In this document: one piece after another, positions 17,193 to 25,715 of the stretch
How the letters are laid out: every line of letters begins with the position of its first letter
Numbering within the stretch: the stretch's first letter is position 1
Origin: Rhodospirillaceae bacterium
GTDB taxonomy: Bacteria; Pseudomonadota; Gammaproteobacteria; Steroidobacterales; Rariloculaceae
Length of the DNA: 64,000 nt
Direction: 5' to 3'
Assembly: GCA_002718345.1 (NCBI GenBank)
Contig: PBDA01000023.1
Span: 1-64,000 of the forward strand
Program-made: the position numbers and the translations under genes
Notes under the pieces: model-generated
What the model was told of the DNA's origin: nothing
What the model saw: the letters and a program-made list of their open reading frames with translations, nothing else
Database searches by the model: none

Positions 17193-18038
17193 ATGCATCA
17201 AAAAACCTGTAGAGCTTTCTTACTTAGTGTATTTATTTTCTTAACATCAACATCATCAATATCACAACAAAATCAACGTAGAGACATTAGTTATCAGGCA
17301 TTAGAGCCATTTCAAATTTTTGATAATCTCTATTTTGTTGGAATTAAAGCTGTTGCTAGCTATGTAATTAAAACCACCGAAGGGTTGGTTCTCATAGATA
17401 CTCTTGATGGATTTGATGGTTTCACAGATCGCCTTCTTCGCAATATTCATTCTGTTGGGTTAGACCCGAACGACATCAAATACGTCTTAATACTTCAATC
17501 TCACCGTGATCATTATGGCGGTGCCCGCCAGCTACAAATGCATATTGATGCACTTTTTGGAGCAAGCCAAGAAGATTGGGAAGTGATAGCTAAAAACCTC
17601 GGTGAAGATACGCCGCGCATGGACATCGTTTTAGAAGATGGCGGATCAATAACATTGGGAGATACTACAATCCACTTTGAACATACCCCCGGACACACCC
17701 TTGGCACTACATCGCTGCGATTCTCAGTGTTTGATGAAGGTCGAGAACACCTTGCCTATTTTCATGGTGGTTCAGCTCTTCGCACAGATGATCCAGAAAA
17801 AATTCAAATTTTTATTGACGATTTAGAACGAATTAGGCAGATTCCAGACATAGAGGTACAAATCATAAACCACCACGACATACATGCGTCTGGTGCCGAT
17901 GATTTGTTTACTAGGGCGGAACGACTAAAAAATAGATCTCAGGGTGCACCCCACCCCTGGGTCGCACCAAGTGAGTTTCAGCAATGGCTTAATGAGTTAA
18001 TTGCTGACTCATACGAACGATTGAGACAGGTACAATAA
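17193..18038 (+). CDS. Exported MBL-fold hydrolase, B3-like with Gln in the zinc site
   Basis: The 281-residue product has a signal peptide (about 1-25) and an MBL core with Q102-S-H104-R-D106-H107-YGG, then HTPGHTLGTTSLRF and INHHDIHASG near the C-terminus. The first zinc-binding His is again replaced by Gln, as in the protein at 906-1835, but the two differ in length and in the C-terminal region, so they are not recent copies. The ribosome-binding site is weak. Probably a periplasmic hydrolase; the substrate is unknown. Confidence 0.86.
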   Translation: MHQKTCRAFLLSVFIFLTSTSSISQQNQRRDISYQALEPFQIFDNLYFVGIKAVASYVIKTTEGLVLIDTLDGFDGFTDRLLRNIHSVGLDPNDIKYVLILQSHRDHYGGARQLQMHIDALFGASQEDWEVIAKNLGEDTPRMDIVLEDGGSITLGDTTIHFEHTPGHTLGTTSLRFSVFDEGREHLAYFHGGSALRTDDPEKIQIFIDDLERIRQIPDIEVQIINHHDIHASGADDLFTRAERLKNRSQGAPHPWVAPSEFQQWLNELIADSYERLRQVQ

Positions 18039-18098
18039 TTTGCGTTTGATAGTGGACGACAAGCAAAGAAACAATTTCCAAACTAAAGGAATACAAAA

Positions 18099-18689
18099 AT
18101 GATTACTACAATACTCCGACAAACTATCTTAAGTATCGTTTGTGGGCTAATGGCAATGACTCTTTTTGCTGAACCCGCTACATTTGATATTGACCCACGA
18201 CATACGTTTCCTTCATTTGAAGCAGACCATCAGGGTGGAATATCAGTTTGGCGGGGGAAAATAAGATCAACATCTGGGACAATTGTCATTGACCGAGAAG
18301 CACAAACTGGGACCGTCGACATCTCTATGGACATGAACACCATTGATTTTGGCATGGATGCGATGACAGATCATGCTAAAGCGGACGACATACTGGATGT
18401 GGCTCAGTTTCCCACAGCCACCTACACCGGCTCACTAACAAAATTTACTAAACAAGGTGAGCCGACTGCAATTGAAGGCCAACTAACATTGCATGGAGTT
18501 ACTAACCCCCTTGACCTAACAATTAACACTTTCCGTTGTCAAACCAATAACGGCGGAAGATACGTCTGTGGGGCCGATGCAACTGGAACTTTTGACCGAG
18601 ATGATTACGGTGTCACATTTGGCCAAGCTGGTGGTTTTTTGATGTATGTAAATCTTCAAATCCAAGTTGAAGCATTTTTAAGAGAATAA
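18099..18689 (+). CDS. YceI family periplasmic protein
   Basis: The 196-residue protein has a cleaved signal ending near LFAEP and then the lipocalin-like YceI domain: FDIDPRHTFPSFEADH, SGTIVIDREAQTGTVDISMD, and LHGVTNPLDLTI. YceI proteins bind polyisoprenoid or similar hydrophobic ligands in the periplasm. The gene is preceded by AAAGGA at good spacing. It contains a Cys pair (RCQTNNGGRYVC) in the region of the fifth strand. It lies between an exported MBL-fold gene and a lipoprotein amidohydrolase. Confidence 0.9.
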   Translation: MITTILRQTILSIVCGLMAMTLFAEPATFDIDPRHTFPSFEADHQGGISVWRGKIRSTSGTIVIDREAQTGTVDISMDMNTIDFGMDAMTDHAKADDILDVAQFPTATYTGSLTKFTKQGEPTAIEGQLTLHGVTNPLDLTINTFRCQTNNGGRYVCGADATGTFDRDDYGVTFGQAGGFLMYVNLQIQVEAFLRE

Positions 18690-18706
18690 TCCCAGACAAC
18701 TATTGA

Positions 18707-18744
18707 TGCTGCTGGCCAAAAGATCTTACCTGTGGCCAGCAGCA
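18707..18744 (+). terminator. 12-bp perfect hairpin in the yceI-like/amidohydrolase gap
   Basis: TGCTGCTGGCCA (18707-18718) and TGGCCAGCAGCA (18733-18744) are perfect inverted arms with a 14-base loop. The structure lies just after the YceI-family stop (18689) and before the amidohydrolase gene (18804). No T run follows (GTAAATAATG), so it is not a classical intrinsic terminator. It may protect the 3' end of the upstream mRNA, weakly attenuate read-through, or be a binding site. Confidence 0.5.
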
Positions 18745-18803
18745 GTAAATAATGCATAACAAGCTCGTTTGTATCCAGCCAAAAACAATAATTAGGAGAA
18801 GGA

Positions 18804-20135
18804 ATGATGAGTTGGAAAAGGTTAATTCTGTTTTTTCTGCCTTTAGTTGTTTCATGTGCTCAACAAGAAACACCTGCTAATCAACAACTCGGGGTAGAAG
18901 GCGAATCATCAGATGTCATCCTCTTCGAAGGTGCAAGAGTTATTGTTGGTGACGGAAATGTACTTGAGAATGCATCTTTTTTGGTTGAAAACGGTCATTT
19001 TTCTCAGATAGGAACATCGGGGACTATTGATGTACCTACTAACGTACTCCAGGTAAATGTCTCAGGAAAAACTATTATCCCAGCCTTGATAGATGGACAC
19101 GGTCATCTTGGGTATTCAGACGTAGGTGCTAGAACAGACGTCCGAACTAGCTACTCGCGTGAAAACATTATTGATCATCTTCAGCGACATGCTTATTACG
19201 GAGTCAGTGCCACGATGAGTATGGGAATAGATCCACTTTCAATGGCTGAACTTCGAGAATCGGCAATAGACAACGCCGCTCGATTCTTATGGGCAGGACG
19301 TGGGATTGGACGTCCAAACGCTGGCCCTGGAGCTACAGACCGCAGAGATGTACCTTTTGGTATCGATACGGTTGAAGAAGGAATTGCTGCGGTTCGTGAG
19401 CTTGCAGAAACACAAGTAGATCTAGTAAAAATATGGGTCGACGACCGAAACGGCACGGTTGAAAAACTTACACCAGACCTTTATACCCCTGTTATAAAAG
19501 AAGCTCACCGCCTCGGACTCAAGGTGACAGCCCATATATTTTACCTTGACGACGCGAAAGACCTTTTACGAGCAGGGGTAGACGGTTTTGCCCATGGGAT
19601 AAGGGATATTGATGTCGATGAAGAATTCATGGAATTGCTTGCCAACCGACCATATACATTTTTGATGCCAAATCTACCGAATAGCGGCTCAACAACAATA
19701 GATGACCTCCCTTTCTTTGCTCAAACATTGCCTGCCGCTGGAGCAGAGATAATGAGCACAGAAATTTCTGAGTCTACGACCCATCCTAGATTTGCAGTTG
19801 AATCAAGAAATCTTAAGCGCATGTATGACGCGGGGGTGCCGCTGATAATAGGAACAGATGGGGATGGTGCGGGTTGGGACATACACGAGGAGATTGCTGA
19901 TATGGTACTGGCTGGTGTGAGTCCTGCAGATGCTATTGAGTCTGCAACTAAGAATGCAGCAGAACTTTATAGGTTGCATGATCTAGGAACTATTTCAGTC
20001 GGCAAGAGTGCAGACTTTGTTATTTTAGATTCAAATCCCCTTGAAGATATAAAAAATACCCGAGCAATTTCAAGCGTTTACATTAGAGGCAAGGAAGTGA
20101 ACCGCACAGCATTAGCAGCCAGTTGGACTGAATAA
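18804..20135 (+). CDS. Lipoprotein amidohydrolase (imidazolonepropionase-like)
   Basis: The 443-residue protein has a lipoprotein signal (LVVSC, lipidated Cys near residue 19), so it is membrane-anchored and faces the periplasm. The TIM-barrel amidohydrolase motifs are PALIDGHGHLGYSD (metal His-x-His), VKIWVDD (probable Lys bridge), TAHIF and DGFAHGIRD (two His), and IGTDGDGAGW (metal Asp). The enzyme should hydrolyse a cyclic amide, ester or peptide-like bond using metals. GGAG precedes two adjacent ATG codons; starting at the second would shorten the protein by one residue. The substrate is unknown. Confidence 0.9.
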   Translation: MMSWKRLILFFLPLVVSCAQQETPANQQLGVEGESSDVILFEGARVIVGDGNVLENASFLVENGHFSQIGTSGTIDVPTNVLQVNVSGKTIIPALIDGHGHLGYSDVGARTDVRTSYSRENIIDHLQRHAYYGVSATMSMGIDPLSMAELRESAIDNAARFLWAGRGIGRPNAGPGATDRRDVPFGIDTVEEGIAAVRELAETQVDLVKIWVDDRNGTVEKLTPDLYTPVIKEAHRLGLKVTAHIFYLDDAKDLLRAGVDGFAHGIRDIDVDEEFMELLANRPYTFLMPNLPNSGSTTIDDLPFFAQTLPAAGAEIMSTEISESTTHPRFAVESRNLKRMYDAGVPLIIGTDGDGAGWDIHEEIADMVLAGVSPADAIESATKNAAELYRLHDLGTISVGKSADFVILDSNPLEDIKNTRAISSVYIRGKEVNRTALAASWTE

Positions 20136-20170
20136 ACTGACTCTTTTAAAAAAATGATAAAGAAGTAATA

Positions 20171-20467
20171 ATGTCCAAAATTTCCCTAGTAGTTACTGTT
20201 AAAGTCAAAGCAGAGTATAGAGAAAAACTGAAACCGGCTATGTTGGAAAACGCCAAACAGTCTGTTAAGGAAGATAACTGCCATCAGTTCGATGTCATAG
20301 TCTCTCAAGACGATAAAAACACATTCATGTTTTATGAAGTGTATACGGATGAACAGGCTCTAGCAGATCACCGCCAAACGAAACATTTTTTAAATTACTG
20401 GAACCTCATGCAGGAACTAGGAGATAACGTAGAACGCGAGGCACAAATATTCAAACAATTAACTTAG
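20171..20467 (+). CDS. Small ABM-domain monooxygenase-like protein
   Basis: A 98-residue cytoplasmic protein of the antibiotic-biosynthesis-monooxygenase (ABM) fold, similar in form to YgiN-like quinol monooxygenases. Visible features are VTVKVKAEYREKL at the start, CHQFDVIVSQDD in the middle strand and FYEVYTDEQALADHRQT, the usual dimer-interface block. These cofactor-free enzymes oxidise aromatic quinols, but several relatives have other roles. It follows the lipoprotein amidohydrolase by 35 bases and ends inside the stem of a strong terminator. Confidence 0.85.
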   Translation: MSKISLVVTVKVKAEYREKLKPAMLENAKQSVKEDNCHQFDVIVSQDDKNTFMFYEVYTDEQALADHRQTKHFLNYWNLMQELGDNVEREAQIFKQLT

Positions 20468-20500
20468 CCGCCTGTATCAGCAGGCGGCTATTGTTTTATT
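20465..20500 (+). terminator. Intrinsic terminator (10-bp stem)
   Basis: TAGCCGCCTG (20465-20474) pairs perfectly with CAGGCGGCTA (20481-20490) around a six-base loop, and TTGTTTTATT follows. The stem starts at the stop codon of the ABM gene. It also lies just past the stop of the convergent minus-strand gene (20496), so it may end transcription from both sides, although the T run favours the plus strand. Confidence 0.9.
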
Positions 20501-21389
20501 CAACTAATTCCCGGTCTATTCCAGCAGACGTTTCAATTGACTTGCATACTGCAGATGTATCCAGATGCCCTAATCCTTGAGCAATTGCAGCATTTAACTT
20601 CTGCCGTGCAGACACGTAAAGTTCGATTGGCGCTTTAACTGTGGCAGCATGCTCGGTGATAATTGATGCGTCTTTCTCAAACACATCAAACATTGTACCC
20701 CCGCCTTCACGATAATCTGACTTAGCCATCATTGCCCCACGTACTTCTAACATCTTTGATCCACCTGCTCCTTTGATAAGCACGCTTTGTATAAGCGATG
20801 GGTCTAATCCTGCTTTTTGTCCCATCACAATGCATTCAGCTGCAGCAACCACGTGAACATGAACTAGATAATTAGCACAAAATTTCATTCGGCTTCCATT
20901 ACCAACTTCTCCACAATAGAAATTAGTTGCAGTAAAACCTTCTAAAATTGGTACACATTTCTCATAAGCCGTTTTATCCCCACTGACATAAATGGAAGCA
21001 ACCATGTTTATCAACATTGGAGGTGTACCACTAATTGGCGCATCCAGAAGAATCTTACCGCCGCTAGCAAACAGCTCTGCCGCCTCAAGATTTTCTGCAA
21101 CATTTAACGTACTGCACTCAAGCATTATTTGGCCCGGTTTTGCGTGGTCTAAAACATCAGAAACCACAGACTGCAAAGCGGCAGCATTAGGAAGTGAACA
21201 CGCAAGAATATCTGCTTTTTCAGAAACATCTGTTGCAGAAGATGCTTTCTCTAAGCCTAACTCATCTAAAGCATCCATACATTCTGGTTTGATATCGTAG
21301 CCAACAACATCAAAACCATTCTTAAGCAGATTTCCCGCTATGTTACCGCCCATTGGGCCTAACCCAATTACTCCAACCTTTAAACTCAT
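20496..21389 (-). CDS. 3-hydroxyisobutyrate dehydrogenase family oxidoreductase
   Basis: The 297-residue protein has the family opening VGVIGLGPMGGNIAGNLLK (NAD(P)-binding), the substrate-binding segment LLDAPISGTP near residue 115 and the catalytic Lys region GNGSRMKFCANYL near residue 170. Members oxidise beta-hydroxy acids (3-hydroxyisobutyrate, tartronate semialdehyde, 6-phosphogluconate relatives). GGAGGG precedes the ATG. It is divergent from TRAP system 1 and separated by 115 bp, so the two may be co-regulated and the enzyme may act on the imported substrate. Confidence 0.92.
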   Translation of the reverse strand: MSLKVGVIGLGPMGGNIAGNLLKNGFDVVGYDIKPECMDALDELGLEKASSATDVSEKADILACSLPNAAALQSVVSDVLDHAKPGQIMLECSTLNVAENLEAAELFASGGKILLDAPISGTPPMLINMVASIYVSGDKTAYEKCVPILEGFTATNFYCGEVGNGSRMKFCANYLVHVHVVAAAECIVMGQKAGLDPSLIQSVLIKGAGGSKMLEVRGAMMAKSDYREGGGTMFDVFEKDASIITEHAATVKAPIELYVSARQKLNAAIAQGLGHLDTSAVCKSIETSAGIDRELVE

Positions 21390-21504
21390 ACTGTGACCCT
21401 CCTAACGCGCCTATTAACCTAATATAATGATTGCTATTGTAATCCAACAATCGGATTTATATAGTTCCTACTGAATATAACCCGATGATACGCAAGGCAG
21501 TGTC

Positions 21505-22584
21505 ATGAAAATAAGAAGAAAAGGGTCCGCCCTTTCGTCCGTATTAGTCTTAGTAACAGCAATCTATCTCTCTACTTGCAGCACAGCTCAAGCAGATAGA
21601 ATCATGCTTAGAATAGCAACTGGCCATCCGCCTGGTGTTGTTTACGCTGGCCTGATGAAAGATTATTTCCAAACAGAACTTAAAAATCGTGTTGAGTCAC
21701 GCACCGAGCACACTGTTAACTTTATTGAAGGCTATAGCGGGTCAATTGTTAGAACTTCAGAAACTCTAGAGGGAGTTCAAAATGGGATTGTTGATATAGG
21801 TGGCTTTTGTTATTGCTTTGAACCTTCAAACCTACCTTTGCACGCGTTTCAAGTTATGCTGCCTTTTGGCACCATGGATCCAACAGTAAGTTTAAGTATT
21901 GCGCAGGAAGTGTATCGGGAAGTGCCTTTTTTAACTGAAGTCTTTGAACAGCAATTCAATCAGAAGCTTTTAGCGCGTATTGCTGATGCTGGCTATAACT
22001 TAGTCACCTCTTTTGATTGGAGCACGATTGAAGACTTAGAGGGAGTCAAAATTGCTGGTGCTGGGCTAAATTTAAATTGGCTACGTTACGCAGGCGTCAC
22101 ACCCGTCCAAGCTGCTCTTCCTGAAGCCTATACGGGACTACGAACCCGTGTCTACGAAGGTTGGGTTGTCTTTCCAAGCGCAGTAGTTCAATTAAAGCTT
22201 TATGAGCCCAGTCCTTACTACACCATGATCGGTTTTGGATCGATGACTTGGCATGGCCTAACCATCAACCTAGATACATGGAACCGACTGCCAGCAGATT
22301 TCCAAGAAATTCTTCTGGAAGTGTCATCAGACTTTGAACAGAGAACTGGCTCCAATAATCTTGAACGTTACAGTAATGACGTAGCAACCATTGATGAACT
22401 AATCACAGTAAATAAACTAAGTCCGGAAGTTCGCAGACAATGGGCTGAATCACTTAGAGATTGGCCAAGAGAGATGGCGGCAGAACTTGATGCACAAGGC
22501 TTACCGGGAACACAGGTCCTAGAAACTACATTAAATTCAGCAGAAAAACATGGCTACATTTGGCCTGTTCGTTATCAGCTTTAA
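21505..22584 (+). CDS. TRAP transporter binding protein (DctP type), CxC subfamily, system 1
   Basis: A 359-residue periplasmic binding protein with an N-terminal signal (ending near AQA, residue 30). It is a TRAP DctP-family protein by its order in front of DctQ and DctM genes and by segments such as SETLEGVQNGIVDIGG. Two features stand out: Cys102-Tyr-Cys104 in GGFCYCFEP, and KIAGAGLNL near residue 182 where canonical family members have K-x-R-V with the carboxylate-binding Arg; Ala184 sits at that position. The protein at 46177-47256 shares both features and is a paralogue. The substrate is unknown and may not be a simple carboxylate. Confidence 0.9.
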   Translation: MKIRRKGSALSSVLVLVTAIYLSTCSTAQADRIMLRIATGHPPGVVYAGLMKDYFQTELKNRVESRTEHTVNFIEGYSGSIVRTSETLEGVQNGIVDIGGFCYCFEPSNLPLHAFQVMLPFGTMDPTVSLSIAQEVYREVPFLTEVFEQQFNQKLLARIADAGYNLVTSFDWSTIEDLEGVKIAGAGLNLNWLRYAGVTPVQAALPEAYTGLRTRVYEGWVVFPSAVVQLKLYEPSPYYTMIGFGSMTWHGLTINLDTWNRLPADFQEILLEVSSDFEQRTGSNNLERYSNDVATIDELITVNKLSPEVRRQWAESLRDWPREMAAELDAQGLPGTQVLETTLNSAEKHGYIWPVRYQL

Positions 22585-22669
22585 TAGATTTATTATTTTG
22601 TTTGACCTAAATAATTTTATCCGCACCTAGGCCAGCACATAGAAAAATATTACGAGCTTTATTTACAAG

Positions 22670-23206
22670 ATGATTTCTATAATCAAGTTAAGTGAGCAAA
22701 TTACTAAAATGCTCATGGTTCTTGCAGCCGGTTGGGCATTCTTCCTAACGTTTATCATCATTACAGATGTCATAGGACGCACGGTTTTTAACACACCAAT
22801 CTATGGTGTTCCTGAGATAGTAATGAACTCAATCGTAATGATTGTTTTTCTCCAAGCCGGCTATGCTATTCGAAGCGGTTCAATGCTACGCGCTAACTTT
22901 TTAGCCAAAAACTTCCCTCCATCTATAAGCCGGTTTGTGCTCACACTTGGATACCTTTTAGGTGCGATATTTTTCTTGATGATTCTGTTTGGAAGCTGGG
23001 ACTCTGCTATACATGCATGGGTTGCCGGCGAATACGAAGGTGAAGGTGCTCTGCGCGTGCCAGCATGGCCAACTCGTTTTACGATTTTGTTCGGCAGCTT
23101 GATAGCAACAATCAGCTATCTGCTTATGGCCTACATAGAGATATTTAAACCAAGCCAGGTTGATGCTGAAGCGGAATTAAAAGCTAAATCGGATAATGCT
23201 GCTTAG
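22670..23206 (+). CDS. TRAP transporter small permease (DctQ type), system 1
   Basis: A 178-residue inner-membrane protein with four hydrophobic segments. The family block IIITDVIGRTVFNTPIYG follows the first helix, and GEYEGEGALRVPAWPTRF precedes the last. The same EYEGEGALRVP block occurs in the paralogue at 44642-45142, marking the two systems as a distinct TRAP subfamily. DctQ pairs with DctM to form the membrane part. It lies between the DctP and DctM genes with short gaps. Confidence 0.92.
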   Translation: MISIIKLSEQITKMLMVLAAGWAFFLTFIIITDVIGRTVFNTPIYGVPEIVMNSIVMIVFLQAGYAIRSGSMLRANFLAKNFPPSISRFVLTLGYLLGAIFFLMILFGSWDSAIHAWVAGEYEGEGALRVPAWPTRFTILFGSLIATISYLLMAYIEIFKPSQVDAEAELKAKSDNAA

Positions 23207-23223
23207 AACATAGGCAATCAGAA

Positions 23224-24573
23224 ATGTTTGACGTAAATATTGCAACCGTTTTGATTCTAAGCCTACTAGTAATGGTCGCACTCGGCGTTCATATTGCAAT
23301 CGCTCTTGGAATGACTAGCGCCCTAGGAATTTTTCTTATTACCGGCGGTAATTTTGATGTTGTTATTGCAATGCTAGGTAGCACAGCCTATGAATCATTG
23401 CGTGCATATGAATTTGCTGTAATTCCTCTTTTTATGCTAATGGGGGAATTCATTGGTAAATCTGGTGCAGTAACTGACGTTTACCAAGCGATTCATAGGG
23501 GTCTAAAACGTATTCCTGGTCGTCTGGCCGTAGCCACTTTGCTAGGCAACGCAATTTTTTCTTTTGTGACTGGAGTCAGCATCGCCTCGGCAGCTGCCTT
23601 TTCTCGCATTGCCTATCCTGAGATGAAAAAGTTTGGATATAACCGAGGGTTTGCACTTGGCACTGTGGCTGGTTCAAGTTGCCTTGGTATGCTTATTCCT
23701 CCCAGTGTTTTAATGATTGTGTGGGGTCTTCTCACCGAAAGATCTATCGGCCAAATATTTCTTGCCGGCGTTTTCCCTGGTCTGTTACTTGTAAGTCTGT
23801 TTGTAATATACGTATTAGCCACTGCCATACTTCGACCTAACCTAGTTGGTGCAACTAGTCCACCGATTGAAACAAAAATATTGCCAGAAGATTCCTCGCC
23901 AGATGCAAGCACCACACAAGTCTGGGGTAGTGCTTTGGGTATTACCTTTGTTGTAGTAGCTGTTTTAGGTGGCATCTGGTTTGGTATTTTTACTCCAACC
24001 GAAGGTGCTGGAGCTGGCGCATTTATTGGACTAGTTATGGCTATTGCCAAAGGCATGCGTACACGAGAAATTATTGATGCAATTTTGTCTGTTGGTCGAA
24101 CTTCTGCACCAATACTTTTGTTATTAGTTTCCGCTGCACTATATTCTCGAACCTTGGCTATGACAGGTGTGTCTACAGCCATTCAAGACACTTTTCTTGG
24201 CACCGACATGTTGCCTTGGATGATTATTGCAGCGATGGTAGGAATTTGGTTTTTGCTCGGTATGGTGATTGATTCGATCTCAATAATGTTACTAACCGTG
24301 ACAATTTTTGAACCTATTGCTGTAAGCCTAGGATACGATCCAATTGCCTTTGCAATCATTGGCATTCTTGCCATTGAAGCTGGCCTGCTGACGCCACCGT
24401 TTGGGCTATTGGTCTACACAGTAAAAGCTGCCATCCAAGATGATGATGACAGTATTTCTGTAATGGAAATTTTTAGAAGTTCAACGCCGTATTGGATAAT
24501 CATGCTCACAGGAATGATTGCAATTGCCTCTTATCCAAAAATTGCAACTTATTTGCCTGATCTGATATTTTAG
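23224..24573 (+). CDS. TRAP transporter large permease (DctM type), system 1
   Basis: A 449-residue protein with about 12 membrane segments. IPLFMLMGEFIGKSG near residue 75, GLASAAAFSR-like ASAAAFSRIAYPEM near 125, and LGMLIPPSVLMIVWG near 155 are characteristic of DctM proteins. It should carry out sodium-driven uptake with DctQ and the binding protein at 21505. It closes the plus-strand TRAP operon; the next gene is convergent and only 22 bases away. Close similarity to 43278-44597 is visible across the whole length. Confidence 0.94.
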   Translation: MFDVNIATVLILSLLVMVALGVHIAIALGMTSALGIFLITGGNFDVVIAMLGSTAYESLRAYEFAVIPLFMLMGEFIGKSGAVTDVYQAIHRGLKRIPGRLAVATLLGNAIFSFVTGVSIASAAAFSRIAYPEMKKFGYNRGFALGTVAGSSCLGMLIPPSVLMIVWGLLTERSIGQIFLAGVFPGLLLVSLFVIYVLATAILRPNLVGATSPPIETKILPEDSSPDASTTQVWGSALGITFVVVAVLGGIWFGIFTPTEGAGAGAFIGLVMAIAKGMRTREIIDAILSVGRTSAPILLLLVSAALYSRTLAMTGVSTAIQDTFLGTDMLPWMIIAAMVGIWFLLGMVIDSISIMLLTVTIFEPIAVSLGYDPIAFAIIGILAIEAGLLTPPFGLLVYTVKAAIQDDDDSISVMEIFRSSTPYWIIMLTGMIAIASYPKIATYLPDLIF

Positions 24574-24595
24574 ACCTGATTTTTAAAAAACTCCG

Positions 24596-25579
24596 CTATT
24601 CTAACTCCAACCCCCAAAATTCAATGGCATTCGTTCTGCCAATTTTAGTTCTATCCTCATCAGATATAACCGGTGTTTTATCGTACCAACCGGCTGCATC
24701 TTGCATGGTTTCAAAAGGATAATCAGCAGAAAAAAACAAACGCTCAGCTCCCATTACGTCTAGCGTATTTTTAAATGCTGGGTCATTGTAAAACCCGCTT
24801 GTGGTTACAAAAAAATTATCCAAAAAAATCTCTCCTAATGGTCTTGTTCCACGGTAACCGCGTGGTGAAAAACGCATACGGGCATCTATTCTCCACAAAG
24901 CATGAGGTATAAATTCTCCCAAATGCCCAATTACCAATCTCAAATTTGGATAATCATCGAATAATCCAGAACCACACAATCGTAGAGCATGAATAGATGT
25001 TTCTACAGCAAATCCCCAAGGCGCACTCATTAACCATGGATGTCCTTCATAATTCTGGGCATGACTAGGAAGTTGCATCCTAGGATGAAGATAAAATGGA
25101 ACATCTAACTCGGAAACAGTTGCCCAAAATTCTCTGTATTCTGGTATGTCATAGTAAATGGCAGAATCATGAGAATCCTTCTGGGTAAACCCATTGACCA
25201 TCGCCCCTTTAAAACCAAGCTCTGTTACACAGCGGGTCAATTCATACGAGGCTGCTTCAGGATCCTGCATCGGCAATGCAGCAAGTCCACCATAGCGATC
25301 TGGATGCTTATTCACAGCATTAGCAATAGTGTCGTTCGCTTTTTTAGCAACGCTTATTGCTTCAGTTGTATCCACTATACCTTGCACACCAGGCGCATTT
25401 AATGACTGAAGTGCAAATTCAATCCCTGTCACATCCATGTTATCCAAACGCCGAGAGCCCATATCAAGTATCTGATTAGTAAAGTCATCCCAGCGACCAG
25501 ACTCTCCAGCAAAACTCTTCGTTTCTTGGAGAGTTTCCTCAATAGCCATATGCTCTTCAAATGCAATTTTTCCTTTCAT
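24596..25579 (-). CDS. Amidohydrolase-2 decarboxylase, gamma-resorcylate decarboxylase-like
   Basis: With the start at ATG 25579 (GAGGG upstream) the 327-residue protein opens MKGKIAFEEHMAI, the EEH metal motif of non-oxidative aromatic decarboxylases. Further family blocks are QSLNAPGVQ, LAALPMQDP, FYLHPRMQLP (metal His), VIGHLGE and FFSADYPFE (metal Asp). By recollection of the family the sequence resembles gamma-resorcylate or 2,3-dihydroxybenzoate decarboxylases, which remove CO2 from hydroxybenzoates using a divalent metal. The neighbours give no further proof of an aromatic pathway. A longer upstream extension (to 25663) has no ribosome-binding site and was not used. Confidence 0.85.
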   Translation of the reverse strand: MKGKIAFEEHMAIEETLQETKSFAGESGRWDDFTNQILDMGSRRLDNMDVTGIEFALQSLNAPGVQGIVDTTEAISVAKKANDTIANAVNKHPDRYGGLAALPMQDPEAASYELTRCVTELGFKGAMVNGFTQKDSHDSAIYYDIPEYREFWATVSELDVPFYLHPRMQLPSHAQNYEGHPWLMSAPWGFAVETSIHALRLCGSGLFDDYPNLRLVIGHLGEFIPHALWRIDARMRFSPRGYRGTRPLGEIFLDNFFVTTSGFYNDPAFKNTLDVMGAERLFFSADYPFETMQDAAGWYDKTPVISDEDRTKIGRTNAIEFWGLELE

Positions 25580-25715
25580 CGGAGAAAACCCTCTTCTACA
25601 GTTAATTAATTTAGGTACTAATAGAGCAAGTCTCACTAACTTTGCACAGGGAATCGTGCCCAATCGAGTGTATTATCACATGTGATCCACAAGAACGTTA
25701 AATAGGACCTATAAG

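Noticed and set aside
23613-24182. Open frame of 189 codons opposite the DctM gene
   Set aside because: Antisense reading of a hydrophobic permease; long reverse frames are expected there, and no start signal is present.
25580-25663. 28-codon upstream extension of the decarboxylase-like gene
   Set aside because: The family opening (MKGKIAFEEH) starts at 25579 and has GAGGG upstream.
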